Below are positions 48,123-58,591 of a stretch of 64,000 bases of DNA, piece by piece. The DNA lies in the NCBI GenBank assembly GCA_045046885.1, contig JASFYX010000002.1, forward strand, positions 84,737-148,736, given 5' to 3'. Below the pieces are notes generated by a model. The model searched no databases and was not told the origin of the DNA. It was given only the letters and a program-made list of their open reading frames with translations. The DNA comes from CG1-02-35-72 sp045046885 (GTDB lineage: Bacteria; Bacteroidota; Bacteroidia; Flavobacteriales; Flavobacteriaceae). Position 1 is the stretch's first letter, and each line of letters opens with the position of its first letter. The position numbers were made by a program, and so were the translations under genes.

Positions 48123-48968
48123 TTATGTAGCCTTTATAAACGCTATAGTTTTTTGAGTGGCGTCATTTAATTCTCTAGGTAAAAAGTCATTCTCCCAAGG
48201 ATGCTTAGACCCAAAAGTATGATTGGCTTTTTGTACAATATATAATTCACTTTTAGGGTTCCAATTGTGAATATTTTTAGCTTCTTGTAACTTAACTGTT
48301 TCATCGGCTTGACCGTGAATAATAAGATGCGGTATCTCTAAATTTTCAACAGACCATTGTATATTTAATCTTTTGCTATTATCCTTAAAATTTTGATAAA
48401 ACTGAAAATAATGTGGCATTTGCTGTTTTGTGCGCCCATTTTCAATAAACGAAACACCGTTTTTTCGCCAGACTTCTAACAATTCTCCTGTTGGAAATCT
48501 GGAACCATAATCGGACACACTTGCCCAAGTTATGACGCAACTAACTCGCTTTTCTTCTTGCGCTTTAATAGTAACTATACCACCCCCTCTAGAATGTCCG
48601 ATAAGCGTTAGGTTTGACATGTCAGCCTCTTGTTGGAAATCTTTATTATTACAAACCCAATCAATAACCGATTGTAAATCGTCTAATTCTTTTGTGAAAT
48701 TATTATGCCCAAAAGCCTCTAAATCCGGAAAATCTATTGGGTGCGCTACCGTGCCACCATTGTGCGAAAAGTTAAATTTTATAAATACAAATCCATTATT
48801 GGCAAAGGCTTTGGCCACAAGATTCCACGCACCCCAATCTTTATAACCTTTATAACCATGCGCAAAAATGACGATTGGTTTTTTTGTTTTTGTTTCGTTG
48901 TAATAAACATCGGTTAAAATAGGTTTATTGTGAATTCCTTTTATTACTTGATTTTTGATTGTTGTCAT
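48123..48968 (-). CDS. Alpha/beta hydrolase
   Basis: A 281-residue alpha/beta hydrolase (dienelactone hydrolase/lipase-like). The nucleophile elbow is GHSRGGG (about residue 126), preceded by FAHGYKGYKDWG in the oxyanion-hole region. Asp in HGQADETV and His in ANHTFGSKH complete a plausible triad. No signal peptide is seen. The start overlaps the end of the upstream nuclease gene by 4 bp. The substrate is unknown. Confidence 0.88.
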   Translation of the reverse strand: MTTIKNQVIKGIHNKPILTDVYYNETKTKKPIVIFAHGYKGYKDWGAWNLVAKAFANNGFVFIKFNFSHNGGTVAHPIDFPDLEAFGHNNFTKELDDLQSVIDWVCNNKDFQQEADMSNLTLIGHSRGGGIVTIKAQEEKRVSCVITWASVSDYGSRFPTGELLEVWRKNGVSFIENGRTKQQMPHYFQFYQNFKDNSKRLNIQWSVENLEIPHLIIHGQADETVKLQEAKNIHNWNPKSELYIVQKANHTFGSKHPWENDFLPRELNDATQKTIAFIKAT

Positions 48969-51715
48969 TTGTTTTGGATATTTTCTGTGAATATTTTGAT
49001 ATTAAAAATAGACTGCATAAGTTGCTGTAAAGCTTCCTCAAAATCTTTTAAGCGTTCATTAGTAATATTAAAATCTGTATTTGACATGTCTGATTTAAAA
49101 TTAATTTTTAGCACGTAATTGTTGAGTTTTTTAAATGAAATAATACCTGCTTCAATTTCTTGATTCACGTCATTTGTTTTTGAATACATCAAAACGTACA
49201 TTAATAATTGCATGGCTAAGATGTGCTTTTCGTCCTCTAAAAAGTTATCAAAATTATAAATCTTAAGTTTATTTAAATCAACACTTCCTGTTTTGTAATC
49301 TATAATGCGCAAATTGCCATCAACACTGTCAATTCTGTCGGCAATCCCTTTTATTTTAACAGGATATGAAATATTGGGAATATTTAATACGGCATTTAAG
49401 GGTTCTTCTAGTGCCAGTATTTTAATGGATTTATGCTTTTTTAAAAGTGCTAATTCGTGAGATACTAATTTCTGGATATATTGCTTAGCCATTTCAAAAT
49501 AAAGCTTGTTTTTACCTATGGCAATTGTCCCTCCTTTATAGGTTTTTTTAAAATTTTCTTTGAGTGCTTTTGCTGTATTCTGAGCGATATTTTCTAAACT
49601 TTTTTCCGTTAGATTCTGATTCAGATATGGTACATATAATTGATAAAGCGCATCGTGAATAACGGTTCCAAAAGTATTATAGGCAATTGTTTCTTCTAAC
49701 TGTGGTTGCTCTCTAATCTTTAAGATTTTTGAATAATAAAAATCTAATGGATTTTTTAAATAAAGAGCTGTTGCCGATGGCGATATACCTTTTTCTGCCA
49801 ATTCTTTCAAGCCTTCTTTTAATTTTTGATTGACCTTAATTTCTCTAGCTGATTTTAATTCAGAATTTAAATTAGAGCTTGCCAAATACTTTTTAATTTC
49901 AGTTGGTTTTAACAATTCTAATTGTGTTAAAAAGCGACTTTTTTCTGACGCACCAAAGCCATCTACCTCTGTGTTATAAATAAGATAAATGTTTTTTGCT
50001 CTCTGCAACAATCTAAAAAAATGATACGAAAAAATAGCTTCTTTGTCAGAATAAGTTGGTAATCCAAAAGCCTTTTTTATAGCAAAAGGTATAAAGGAAT
50101 TTGTTGATTTATTGGCAGGTAAAATACCCTCATTAACAGATGTTATTATTACGTTTTCAAAGTCTAGAGTACGTGTTTCAAGCATCCCCAGAATTTGTAA
50201 ACCACTAAGAGGTTCTCCCTCAAAAAACAGTTTTTCGTTACGCAACAAGCTGTTATAAAAATGTTGTAATGTTTTTAAATCTTTTATAAAGTGATAGTTA
50301 TTTTCTAGTGATTCTAACGCTACAAAAAGATTGTAAAACCTGTAAAGGTATTCTTTATCTATATTTGATATATTGGTATTTTCTTTTAATATATCTATTA
50401 ATTGCAGACAATTTGATAAAAACTCAGTAATGTTATTATTGGTAGGTTTAAAAATGAAATCTAATTCAGAAAATGGTAAACTTAAACTGGACTTTAATAC
50501 TTTATAATCGACAAAAATAAGGTTGTTTTTATGAATTGCATTGATGACTTGCTTTAAAGTAATAACATCTAGGGTATCTAATTTTTGGAAATAAGCATCT
50601 CTTAAAATATTTATGACGTCTTTATAATAGAGTTCTTGTGCTTTATTAAATTTTATAGCTTTAATATTTGCCTCAAATAATATAGAAAAAAGATTGGCCA
50701 ATAGGGTGTTTTTTAAAGCGTAACCCATTGTAATATTAACCTGTTCTACTGAATCAGGCAAGGATTCTAGAGCTACATTTAACAAATCTTCATTGCCTAA
50801 AACAAGAGCGGTGTCATTATATTTATCATCGCTTTTATTTATATCTTCGAGTATTTGCCCCGCCACTTTAAATTGCAGAATATTTTTGGGAGATCCTATA
50901 AACTGTATGTTTTTTGAATCTTTGAATGACGTAGATTCCCATTCAATATCCCTGTCTTTATAATAAGGCCAAGTGTTTTTATAATGTGTTATAAGTTTAC
51001 TTGACAAGTGTTTGGTGTTAAAAAAAGTTGTGTCTAAATCCCAAAATATTTGTGCTTTATTTTGTTCTAATAATTCTTGAATAATAACTTCTTCTGCTTT
51101 ATTAAGCGCATTAAACCCTGCAAAAATTAAAGGCGATTTAATATTACTAGCAAATAACGAAATATTATTTACAGCTTCTCTATAGATGAGTCCTTGATAA
51201 GCTTGTTGCTTTTGGAGTAAATTATCACTAAACTCTTTATGTAATCTATTGAGTGTTTTAAAGAATTTTAAGTAGTTTAAACTAAAAGAAGTAGGGGCAT
51301 CACTCTCTGGTGTCCAATTTTCAATGCGTTTTAAATCGCTTAAATTTGTGTATAATTTTTTAGCATCTATAAGATAAGCATCTATTTCATTAAAATCTTG
51401 TAAGACAATAGGCGCCCATTGTATAAATTTATCGAAACAATCTCGTTCTGATACTGGGATAATTTTAGAATATACCTCATATAAATTAAATTGAAGATGT
51501 AGATTGTCTAAAAGCGTTAAATCTGTTAATTGTTGTGTAAATTCTTCAATGCTTAAAAATTGTGGTAGAAAAGTAGGCGTATTTATCAAATTAATTAATT
51601 CCTTTTTTAAAAATAAACTCGCTCTTTTGTTTGGCAAAATAATTTTAACATCATTTGATAACAAATTTTGTTGCTTTATATAATCTGCAATTTTATTTAA
51701 AAAGGAATCTTTCAC
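48965..51715 (-). CDS. PD-(D/E)XK nuclease family protein (AddB-like)
   Basis: A 916-residue protein, GTG start. The N-terminal part has the inactivated-helicase look of AddB proteins (ILPNKRASLFLKKEL). The C-terminal nuclease domain (about 640-900) has GIADRIDSVDGNLRIIDYKTG with the D...D-x-K active-site pattern. AddB works with AddA in double-strand break end resection. An addA gene is not adjacent in this window. No Fe-S cluster Cys set is evident around the nuclease motifs, so it may be of the cluster-free type. Confidence 0.86.
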   Translation of the reverse strand: MKDSFLNKIADYIKQQNLLSNDVKIILPNKRASLFLKKELINLINTPTFLPQFLSIEEFTQQLTDLTLLDNLHLQFNLYEVYSKIIPVSERDCFDKFIQWAPIVLQDFNEIDAYLIDAKKLYTNLSDLKRIENWTPESDAPTSFSLNYLKFFKTLNRLHKEFSDNLLQKQQAYQGLIYREAVNNISLFASNIKSPLIFAGFNALNKAEEVIIQELLEQNKAQIFWDLDTTFFNTKHLSSKLITHYKNTWPYYKDRDIEWESTSFKDSKNIQFIGSPKNILQFKVAGQILEDINKSDDKYNDTALVLGNEDLLNVALESLPDSVEQVNITMGYALKNTLLANLFSILFEANIKAIKFNKAQELYYKDVINILRDAYFQKLDTLDVITLKQVINAIHKNNLIFVDYKVLKSSLSLPFSELDFIFKPTNNNITEFLSNCLQLIDILKENTNISNIDKEYLYRFYNLFVALESLENNYHFIKDLKTLQHFYNSLLRNEKLFFEGEPLSGLQILGMLETRTLDFENVIITSVNEGILPANKSTNSFIPFAIKKAFGLPTYSDKEAIFSYHFFRLLQRAKNIYLIYNTEVDGFGASEKSRFLTQLELLKPTEIKKYLASSNLNSELKSAREIKVNQKLKEGLKELAEKGISPSATALYLKNPLDFYYSKILKIREQPQLEETIAYNTFGTVIHDALYQLYVPYLNQNLTEKSLENIAQNTAKALKENFKKTYKGGTIAIGKNKLYFEMAKQYIQKLVSHELALLKKHKSIKILALEEPLNAVLNIPNISYPVKIKGIADRIDSVDGNLRIIDYKTGSVDLNKLKIYNFDNFLEDEKHILAMQLLMYVLMYSKTNDVNQEIEAGIISFKKLNNYVLKINFKSDMSNTDFNITNERLKDFEEALQQLMQSIFNIKIFTENIQNK

Positions 51716-51750
51716 TTATTACATCGTTTTTAAGGAAAGTATAAAAATAG

Positions 51751-51780
51751 AAAAAGCTGTGCTAAACAGCACAGCTTTTT
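51751..51780 (-). terminator. Terminator after the first OmpA-family gene
   Basis: Perfect arms AAAAAGCTGTGCT and AGCACAGCTTTTT with a 4-nt loop; the minus strand continues into T residues. Confidence 0.9.
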
Positions 51781-51803
51781 TAAAATATGATTTAGAATAT
51801 AAC

Positions 51804-53201
51804 TTATTTTTTATTCACAACTATAATTTCTACACGTCTGTTGTTAGTGCGTCCTTTAGATGTTTTATTTGAGTCAATAGGGTTAGCTTCTCCAAACCCT
51901 TTAGCCGATAACCTGTTGGCATTTATACCATGATTTATTAAATATTTCATAACAGCAGCAGCACGTTTCTCAGACAACCATAAGTTATACTTCTTGGCGC
52001 CTATACTATCTGTATATCCATTAATGATTAAAACGGTTTTGTCAAATTTCTTTAAAAGAATTACAATTTCATCTAGATTTTTTATCACACCCTTTGCAAA
52101 GCTAGAATGGTTGCTAACAAAAACTATTGCCTTGGCATAATCGCTTATAAGTAAATTAGCTTTAGGTGAAATGATTTCCTTTTTACAGCCATTGTTTGAA
52201 GCCAATCCAACAGTGTTTTTACATTTATCATCTTTATCTAAAACGCCATCACCATCTGTATCTGGCCAAGGGCATCCTTTATTTTTTTTAGCTCCTGCTA
52301 TATTTATACAGGCATCATTTTTATCTACAACACCATCGCCATCTGTATCTGGGCAACCATTACCTGCTTTGATACCGGGTACATCAGGACAATAATCATC
52401 TTTATCTGTAATACCGTCTTTGTCTTTATCGGGGCAGCCATTAAGTTCTTTTGTCCCTGCCAAATTTGGACAATTATCTTCTGAATCTTTAACACCATCA
52501 CCATCTGTATCGGGACAACCCATAAACTTAATTAATCCCGCTTTAGTTGGGCATTTATCTTTACTGTCTTTTATGCCATCTTTATCAGTATCTGCCTCTC
52601 CAAATTTAAATACTACACCGAATGAGTGCTGAAAGTATGAACTTATTGTTCCTTTTAAATTTAATTTCCCAGTTGATTGCACTTGGAATCCAAAATTTTT
52701 AGATTTGCTTGTCCAGAAATTTATACCACCGCCTAAATTAAGAGAGCCTATATGCGCACTTCCTACACTTGTATAACCCAATCCTGTAAAAGCATAAGGG
52801 TCTATTACAAGGTTCTTAATTATATTCAAGTCGCCAAAAAGCGCATTTAAATCATATCTTAAATCTGTATCAAAATTAAAAAAGTCAAGTTCATTTACTG
52901 AACCTCCCATTTTACGAATTTTGTTTAAAGAAAAAGCGGCACCAAGTGAAAAATCTTTAGAAATATATCTGCCAACATGTAATCTGAGAGGTAAACTATA
53001 GTAGTTGTAATGCTGACTCACATTTACAAATCCGCCAATGTAATTGCTTATACTTGGATTATTAATACTTGCCATTGGGTAGAAAACAACAGCATTTGCT
53101 CCAAAATCTACTTCCCAAGGATTTTTAGAATCTTGTGCCAAGGTGATAGAGGCACATAAAAAAAATGTGGCTACTGCTAAAATTGTTCTTATTTTATTCA
53201 T
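51804..53201 (-). CDS. OmpA-family outer-membrane protein with thrombospondin type-3 repeats (copy A)
   Basis: A 465-residue protein. It has a signal peptide (cleavage near TLAQD), an N-terminal beta-barrel (about 25-205), several calcium-binding type-3 repeats of the DTDGDGVKDSEDNCP kind (about 205-335), and a C-terminal OmpA peptidoglycan-binding domain (about 350-465) with VLIINGYTDSIG and SEKRAAAVMKYL. It anchors the outer membrane to peptidoglycan. It is a tandem paralogue of the gene transcribed just upstream of it. Confidence 0.93.
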   Translation of the reverse strand: MNKIRTILAVATFFLCASITLAQDSKNPWEVDFGANAVVFYPMASINNPSISNYIGGFVNVSQHYNYYSLPLRLHVGRYISKDFSLGAAFSLNKIRKMGGSVNELDFFNFDTDLRYDLNALFGDLNIIKNLVIDPYAFTGLGYTSVGSAHIGSLNLGGGINFWTSKSKNFGFQVQSTGKLNLKGTISSYFQHSFGVVFKFGEADTDKDGIKDSKDKCPTKAGLIKFMGCPDTDGDGVKDSEDNCPNLAGTKELNGCPDKDKDGITDKDDYCPDVPGIKAGNGCPDTDGDGVVDKNDACINIAGAKKNKGCPWPDTDGDGVLDKDDKCKNTVGLASNNGCKKEIISPKANLLISDYAKAIVFVSNHSSFAKGVIKNLDEIVILLKKFDKTVLIINGYTDSIGAKKYNLWLSEKRAAAVMKYLINHGINANRLSAKGFGEANPIDSNKTSKGRTNNRRVEIIVVNKK

Positions 53202-53300
53202 GGTGCTTAATTTGGTTGGTTACTGCAAATATATAAAATATATAGTTAGAATATTGGCAATTAAGCTTTTAAATAAAAGCAGTTATTTTAGACCAAAAAA

Positions 53301-53328
53301 AAGAGGCTACTTTTTCAAGTAGCCTCTT
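53301..53328 (-). terminator. Terminator between the two OmpA-family genes
   Basis: Arms AAGAGGCTACTT and AAGTAGCCTCTT with a TTTC loop; the minus strand continues with a long T run. The two paralogues are thus separate transcription units. Confidence 0.9.
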
Positions 53329-53350
53329 CAATTTTATAATTTAGTGTAAA

Positions 53351-54739
53351 TTATTTTTTATTTACAACTTGAATTTCAACACGTCTGTTTTCAGCACGAC
53401 CTTTAGAAGTTTTGTTATCAGCTATAGGATTAGCTTCACCAAAACCTTTAGATGTTAATCTATCAGCAGCAATTCCGTGATCTGCTAAATATTTCATAAC
53501 AGCAGCAGCACGTTTTTCTGATAAAGTTAAGTTATAAGCATCTTTTCCGCGACTATCTGTATATCCATTAACACTAAAGTTTGCTCGATCGTATTCTTTC
53601 ATAATAGAAACAATAGCATCTAATTGTACTGATACACCAGATTTAAAGCTAAATCTATTAGAATTGAAATTGATAGTTTTAGCAAAATCATTTAATTGTT
53701 TTTCGGCAGCAGCAGAAATAACTTCTTCTGGGCAACCATTGTTTGAAGCTGGACCAGCTACATCAACACAATTATCATCTTTATCTAAAACACCATCGCC
53801 ATCTGTATCTGGCCAAGGGCATCCTTTGTTAGCTGCAGGACCTGCAACACTTGGGCAAGTATCGTCTTTATCAACAACACCGTCTCCATCTGTATCTGGA
53901 CAGCCATTATTGGCTTTTGTTCCAGCTACGTTAGGGCAAGAATCATCTTTATCAGCAATACCATCACCATCAGCATCAGGACAACCGTTTAATTCTTTAG
54001 GACCTGCTACGTTTGGACAAGAATCTTCAGAATCTTTTATACCATCGCCATCACTATCTGGACAGCCATTAAATTCTTTTAATCCAGCTACATCTGGACA
54101 TTTATCAAATTTATCATATACGCCATCGCCATCTGTATCTATACCACCAAATTTAAATATAATACCTAGTGAGTGTTGGAAATGTGGTAAAACAATACCT
54201 TCATCAAAAGAGTGTTTGTATATAGATTGTAATTGGAAACCAAAGTTTTTTGATTTACTCGTCCAAAAATTCAAGCCACCACCAATATTAAAAGTGCCAA
54301 CACCTATTTTATCTATCCAAGTATAACCACCACCAACGAGTGCGTAAGGGTCAATAAATGAAGTTTCTCCTAATATTCCGTTAAGATCATAACGCATATC
54401 TGCATCAATGGCCATATAACTAGCTGGATTAGCTAGAACGTTATCACCAAATTTGTTTATTGTGTTTAAGGACAAACCTAAACCAACAGTAAATCCGTCT
54501 GCAATATAATGACCAACGTGTATTCTATCTACTACAGAAGCCATATTGTAATGGTCTCCAATAGCTAAAAATCTACCTCCCCAATGACCTATGCCTGGTA
54601 CATTTTGGTTAGTTGGATAAAAATCTACCGCATTGGCGCCTAAATCTATTGCCCACGGATTATTTGCATCTTGTGCATTTACGCTGCTAAAACCAGCAAT
54701 TACTAATAAAGTTAATAAAACTTTTCTTAAATGTTTCAT
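53351..54739 (-). CDS. OmpA-family outer-membrane protein with thrombospondin type-3 repeats (copy B)
   Basis: A 462-residue paralogue of copy A with the same plan: signal peptide (cleavage near VNAQD), N-terminal barrel, type-3 repeats with DTDGDG motifs (about 205-335) and C-terminal OmpA domain (FSVNGYTDSRG; SEKRAAAVMKYL). The repeat region has a more regular composition than copy A. Such proteins are among the most abundant outer-membrane proteins in Flavobacteriia. The antisense strand of the repeat region is long and open, but only as a by-product of the repeats. Confidence 0.93.
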   Translation of the reverse strand: MKHLRKVLLTLLVIAGFSSVNAQDANNPWAIDLGANAVDFYPTNQNVPGIGHWGGRFLAIGDHYNMASVVDRIHVGHYIADGFTVGLGLSLNTINKFGDNVLANPASYMAIDADMRYDLNGILGETSFIDPYALVGGGYTWIDKIGVGTFNIGGGLNFWTSKSKNFGFQLQSIYKHSFDEGIVLPHFQHSLGIIFKFGGIDTDGDGVYDKFDKCPDVAGLKEFNGCPDSDGDGIKDSEDSCPNVAGPKELNGCPDADGDGIADKDDSCPNVAGTKANNGCPDTDGDGVVDKDDTCPSVAGPAANKGCPWPDTDGDGVLDKDDNCVDVAGPASNNGCPEEVISAAAEKQLNDFAKTINFNSNRFSFKSGVSVQLDAIVSIMKEYDRANFSVNGYTDSRGKDAYNLTLSEKRAAAVMKYLADHGIAADRLTSKGFGEANPIADNKTSKGRAENRRVEIQVVNKK

Positions 54740-54894
54740 TGTTAAAAATTTAAATTTATGGATTCTTGAATTAATTTTTATTTCTTAATATGCAAATATA
54801 AAAAATATTAGATAATATTATGTATTAACTTGAATATTTTATATTAAATTTTCTTTTTCTCATTAATCTTATCTGTTTTGTAACAAATTATTTA

Positions 54895-57021
54895 TTAATA
54901 ATATAAAGATCTGTTATCAACAATTTCAGCTTCTTTTTCTAAAGCGTTGTACATTAAAAAACTTGACAACTGCAATTTTGAAAAAATTTGATTTCTAAAA
55001 GAATCGTAATTTGGAAGATCTATTGGGTCTTCTCTTCTAATTATTTTAACGGCAAAAGCACCTGCTTTCCCAGCAACTCCTCTAATAATATCTCCTTTTT
55101 TAGAAGCATTTATAGCACCTACCAATTCTAAAGATTTACCTGCTATAGGTATAGCAGGACTTGCTAAAGAGACCGCTAAAGAGGTTTTTATAGGTATCTT
55201 AAATTTAGTTGAAATCTCTTTGAGAGACATATTACCCATTAAGTTTCTAATATAGTCTGCTTTTTTCTTATTGAACAACAAACGTTTAACTCTAATTCCG
55301 GCCCTTCTTACTGACATTAATCCTTTTTTATAATTTCCTGTTACTTGAACTACTGCATAACCATTATCTGTATCAAATCTTTTAACATCACCTACCTTAG
55401 TGTCTTTTTTAAAAGCCCAATTTATTATAGAGCGCTGATTTTTAAGACCCAATAATGTTTCGTTTAAAATTTTAACACCTGTTACGGGTCTAACAATGTA
55501 ACCGTCTTTTCTAGCTTGTTTTCTAAAATCTTTGCTTTTTGTTACTTGAGAAGTAAACGTTTCTGCTTGTTCAAAAATGTTGTTTTCAGTTTCTTCTGAT
55601 GCTTCAATTTTCTTTCCAAAAGTCACAACTTTATAAGCTTTTTGATGATTTTTTTGATCGTCAATTCTTATAATATGATATCCAAATCTAGATTTAACTA
55701 CGCCAACCTTTCCCTTTTTATTCAAAAAAGCGAAATCTCTAAATTCAGGAACCATAGAATTGTAAACAAACCAATTTAAATCACCTCCTTTAGCACCACT
55801 TCCTTTATCATATGAAAGTGTTTTAGCAACTTCTGCAAACTTCTTTTTATTGTATCTAACTAATTTATAAAGACTATCGGCCATTTTTTTAGCTTGTTCT
55901 TCTGTTTTTAAGTCATTAGATCGTAAAGCGCCTTTAAAAGAAATTAAAATATGGCTCGCTTTTACAGAATCGGGTATTTTTTTAAAATCTAAAACCTTAG
56001 TTAATTTATAAAACTCTTTATCTTTATACGGGCCTATAACATCTCCTTTTTTAGCTTTAATTATATTGTCTGCTGCTAAAATTGGCAGTTTAGATTTTAC
56101 TAAAAATTCTTCTGAATAAGGAATGTCGGAATTATTTTCTGCAAAAAAGGCTTTGTAATCATTTGTATTCTTAAATCCATTTATTTTAATTGTTGCTTTG
56201 GCAGCAGAACTGTACTCTTCTTTATCGTTTATAAAACCTGTCATTTCTTTCTTTAAGACGGCTTCATCGTCTTTTGTTGGGTTAATTTCAAAATTAACGT
56301 ATAGTAAATCGCGTGAAGCTTCAACCTTAAATTCTCTTTTGTGTTTCTTTTCGAAAGCCAATACTTCATCGTCAGTTACTTTAAAAAGAGAATCGGGCAC
56401 TGTTCTAAACGGCACATATACATACTCAATGTCTGATTTAGTTGATTGGTTTAAAAAGAAATTTTTACCTTCATTTAAAGTTGTACTTATACCGTTTTTG
56501 ACTAATCCGGTATAAATACTTTGTTCCAAATTACTCTTTACTCCCTTTTCTGTACGTAACCAGCCTGCCCATTGTGTATCATTTGGATTATTATCTGCAT
56601 TTTCTTTAAGGGTTACTAAAAATTCTTTAAATTTCTCTACATCAAACAGACCTGCTTCGTTCTTAAATAATGGACTATTGGCAATGTAGGGGAGGCTTAA
56701 TATAGCATTCCATACATCTTCTTCTCCTACAACTATTCCTGCATTTTCTAGTTGTAATTTATAAATTCTTTCTTGAACAATGCTATTCCAAACATTTTTT
56801 GCAGCTTGAATTTGAGTAGCTTTACCTCCTCTTTGAGTTTTATAGAGTTCTACTTCTTTTGCAAATTGCTCTCTTGTAATAGGGTCACCATCTACTTCTC
56901 CCACTAAATTATTTGATTTTTTATACTTGAAAGCTCCTTGTATCACAAAGGCAAATAAGGCCAATGCTATAATAACCATTAAAAAAACTGATTTCTCTCT
57001 TATTTTAGATAATACTGCCAT
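54895..57021 (-). CDS. PpiD/SurA-like peptidylprolyl isomerase
   Basis: A 708-residue periplasmic chaperone anchored by one N-terminal helix (VFLMVIIALALFAFVIQG, about residues 12-29). A SurA_N-type domain follows (about 40-200), then a parvulin PPIC domain (about 350-470) with ASHILISFKGALRS and GGDLNWF. The C-terminal half is a second, diverged parvulin-like region. It helps fold outer-membrane proteins. The next gene upstream in the transcript is the CBS-domain membrane protein. Confidence 0.9.
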   Translation of the reverse strand: MAVLSKIREKSVFLMVIIALALFAFVIQGAFKYKKSNNLVGEVDGDPITREQFAKEVELYKTQRGGKATQIQAAKNVWNSIVQERIYKLQLENAGIVVGEEDVWNAILSLPYIANSPLFKNEAGLFDVEKFKEFLVTLKENADNNPNDTQWAGWLRTEKGVKSNLEQSIYTGLVKNGISTTLNEGKNFFLNQSTKSDIEYVYVPFRTVPDSLFKVTDDEVLAFEKKHKREFKVEASRDLLYVNFEINPTKDDEAVLKKEMTGFINDKEEYSSAAKATIKINGFKNTNDYKAFFAENNSDIPYSEEFLVKSKLPILAADNIIKAKKGDVIGPYKDKEFYKLTKVLDFKKIPDSVKASHILISFKGALRSNDLKTEEQAKKMADSLYKLVRYNKKKFAEVAKTLSYDKGSGAKGGDLNWFVYNSMVPEFRDFAFLNKKGKVGVVKSRFGYHIIRIDDQKNHQKAYKVVTFGKKIEASEETENNIFEQAETFTSQVTKSKDFRKQARKDGYIVRPVTGVKILNETLLGLKNQRSIINWAFKKDTKVGDVKRFDTDNGYAVVQVTGNYKKGLMSVRRAGIRVKRLLFNKKKADYIRNLMGNMSLKEISTKFKIPIKTSLAVSLASPAIPIAGKSLELVGAINASKKGDIIRGVAGKAGAFAVKIIRREDPIDLPNYDSFRNQIFSKLQLSSFLMYNALEKEAEIVDNRSLYY

Positions 57022-57116
57022 TTTTCTTTTCTTTTTAATTCAGTGTGCGAAAATACAATTTAGTATTTGATTTTAAAAGAAGATAGTGAGGAAATTAACC
57101 TAAAATTAGCTTATTT

Positions 57117-58379
57117 TTATTTAGAAAGTACTTTTAAATAGACTTCTTCTATTTTAGTATGCGATACTTTTAAAATTGTAAACTGATAGTTTTCAATTTC
57201 TATTATTTCTTTATTAGACGGAATACTTTCTGTATGATAAACAATAAGACCTCCTAATGTTTCGTAAGGTTCTTCTTCGGGTAGTTCTAAATTATAGGTT
57301 TCATTAAGGTAATCTACTTCTAATCTTGCCGACAATTTGAACTCACGATCGTTTATTTTTTCCTCTAAAAGGGCTATAGAATCGTGTTCGTCTTCTATTT
57401 CGCCAAAAAGTTCTTCAACAATATCTTCAACGGTTATTACACCCGATGTGCCACCGTATTCGTCTAAAACTACTGCAATACTTTTTCTCTTTTTCATAAG
57501 ACTATTAAGCACATCATTAATCATCATTGTTTCGGGCACAAACTCAACAGGCAATAATATGCTGCGTAATTTGGTTGGTTTTTTAAACAATTCAAAAGAG
57601 TGCACATACCCAATAATTTCGTCTAAATTATTTTTATAAACTAAAATTTTTGACAATCCTGTCTCAATAAAAACATTCTTAATTACTGTAATTGATTCCG
57701 AGACATCAACAGCAACAATCTCTGTTCTAGGTATCAAAGCTTCACGCGCTTTAACACTTTGGAATTCTAAGGCGTTTTGAAATATTTGAATTTCAGAATC
57801 AATTTCTTTGGCCTCATCAACCGATTCTAATTGTTCATTGATAAAATTACCTAATTCTACACTGCTAAAAACCGACTGTACCTCTTCTGATTCTACTTTA
57901 AAAACCACCTTTAATAAAAAGTTAGATATAAGCATTATTGCTTTAGAAATGGGATAAAACAATAGGTAAAATATATAGGCTGGAAAAGCAAAATATTTAA
58001 GTGTTTCGTTAGCATAAACTCTAAAAATTGCTTTAGGTAAAAATTCGGCGGTTACAAGAATAATTAAGGTAGAGATAACTGTTTGTAACAAAAACATTAA
58101 TAATTCATTAACTAAATAAGGAGTCAAATAGTGCATGATAAATTCACCCATATAAAACCCATATACAACAAGAGCTATATTATTGCCCACAAGCATAGTT
58201 GTAATAAAATTAGAGGGATTTTTGGTGAGTTTTGTTAAAACACCTCCAATAAAATTATTTTCTTTTTTTTCTAATTCAATATATAATTTGTTGGAAGAAA
58301 TAAAAGCTATTTCTAAACCTGAAAAGAAGGCTGAAGCCATAATAGACAATAAGATAACAATACTATAAAAATTAATCAA
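57117..58379 (-). CDS. Hemolysin C/CorC-type CBS-domain membrane protein (GldE-like)
   Basis: A 420-residue protein. An N-terminal DUF21/CNNM membrane domain (about 1-170, four helices, FFSGLEIAFISSNKL) precedes a CBS pair (about 205-325, PRTEIVAVDV and VVLDEYGGTSGVITVEDI), and a CorC/HlyC C-terminal domain follows. CNNM/CorC proteins are linked to Mg2+ efflux. In Bacteroidota the related GldE is a gliding protein. The start is TTG, with Met14 as an alternative. It is in the run leading from coaX. Confidence 0.88.
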   Translation of the reverse strand: MINFYSIVILLSIMASAFFSGLEIAFISSNKLYIELEKKENNFIGGVLTKLTKNPSNFITTMLVGNNIALVVYGFYMGEFIMHYLTPYLVNELLMFLLQTVISTLIILVTAEFLPKAIFRVYANETLKYFAFPAYIFYLLFYPISKAIMLISNFLLKVVFKVESEEVQSVFSSVELGNFINEQLESVDEAKEIDSEIQIFQNALEFQSVKAREALIPRTEIVAVDVSESITVIKNVFIETGLSKILVYKNNLDEIIGYVHSFELFKKPTKLRSILLPVEFVPETMMINDVLNSLMKKRKSIAVVLDEYGGTSGVITVEDIVEELFGEIEDEHDSIALLEEKINDREFKLSARLEVDYLNETYNLELPEEEPYETLGGLIVYHTESIPSNKEIIEIENYQFTILKVSHTKIEEVYLKVLSK

Positions 58380-58388
58380 ATCACTATT

Positions 58389-58589
58389 TTATTTAGAATT
58401 TTTGTAATAATCTTCAGATTTTTTTCTAAATCGTCTTCTAAAGAAAAACATAAATAGCGCTAAGAAAGCCATTCCTAAAAATACATAGGCTTTATTTCTT
58501 TGTGATGTCCATCTTATGTAGGATTCTACAAAAAACAAAAGGCTAAAGGCTAAGTATGCTAATTCAAATATTTTTCTTGTAATTTTCAT
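58389..58589 (-). CDS. Small conserved membrane protein
   Basis: A 66-residue protein with two hydrophobic stretches (about 9-24 and 34-50) separated by WTSQRNKAY, and a very basic C-terminus (FFRRRFRKKSEDYY). It lies 2 bp after lptC and 9 bp before the CorC-type gene, so it belongs to that transcript. The position is conserved in my recollection of Flavobacteriia gene order, but no function is known. Confidence 0.75.
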   Translation of the reverse strand: MKITRKIFELAYLAFSLLFFVESYIRWTSQRNKAYVFLGMAFLALFMFFFRRRFRKKSEDYYKNSK

Positions 58590-58591
58590 TT

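Noticed and set aside
52171..54130. Regularly spaced repeats resembling a CRISPR array
   Set aside because: The periodicity comes from DTDGDG calcium-binding repeats in two coding sequences. Repeat units are imperfect, there are no unique spacers of constant size, and no cas genes are in the window.
53664..54326. Long open frame antisense to the OmpA copy B repeats (about 220 codons)
   Set aside because: It mirrors the type-3 repeats (SPSVSGQP-like periodicity) and lies wholly inside a clear OmpA gene on the other strand. It is a compositional shadow.
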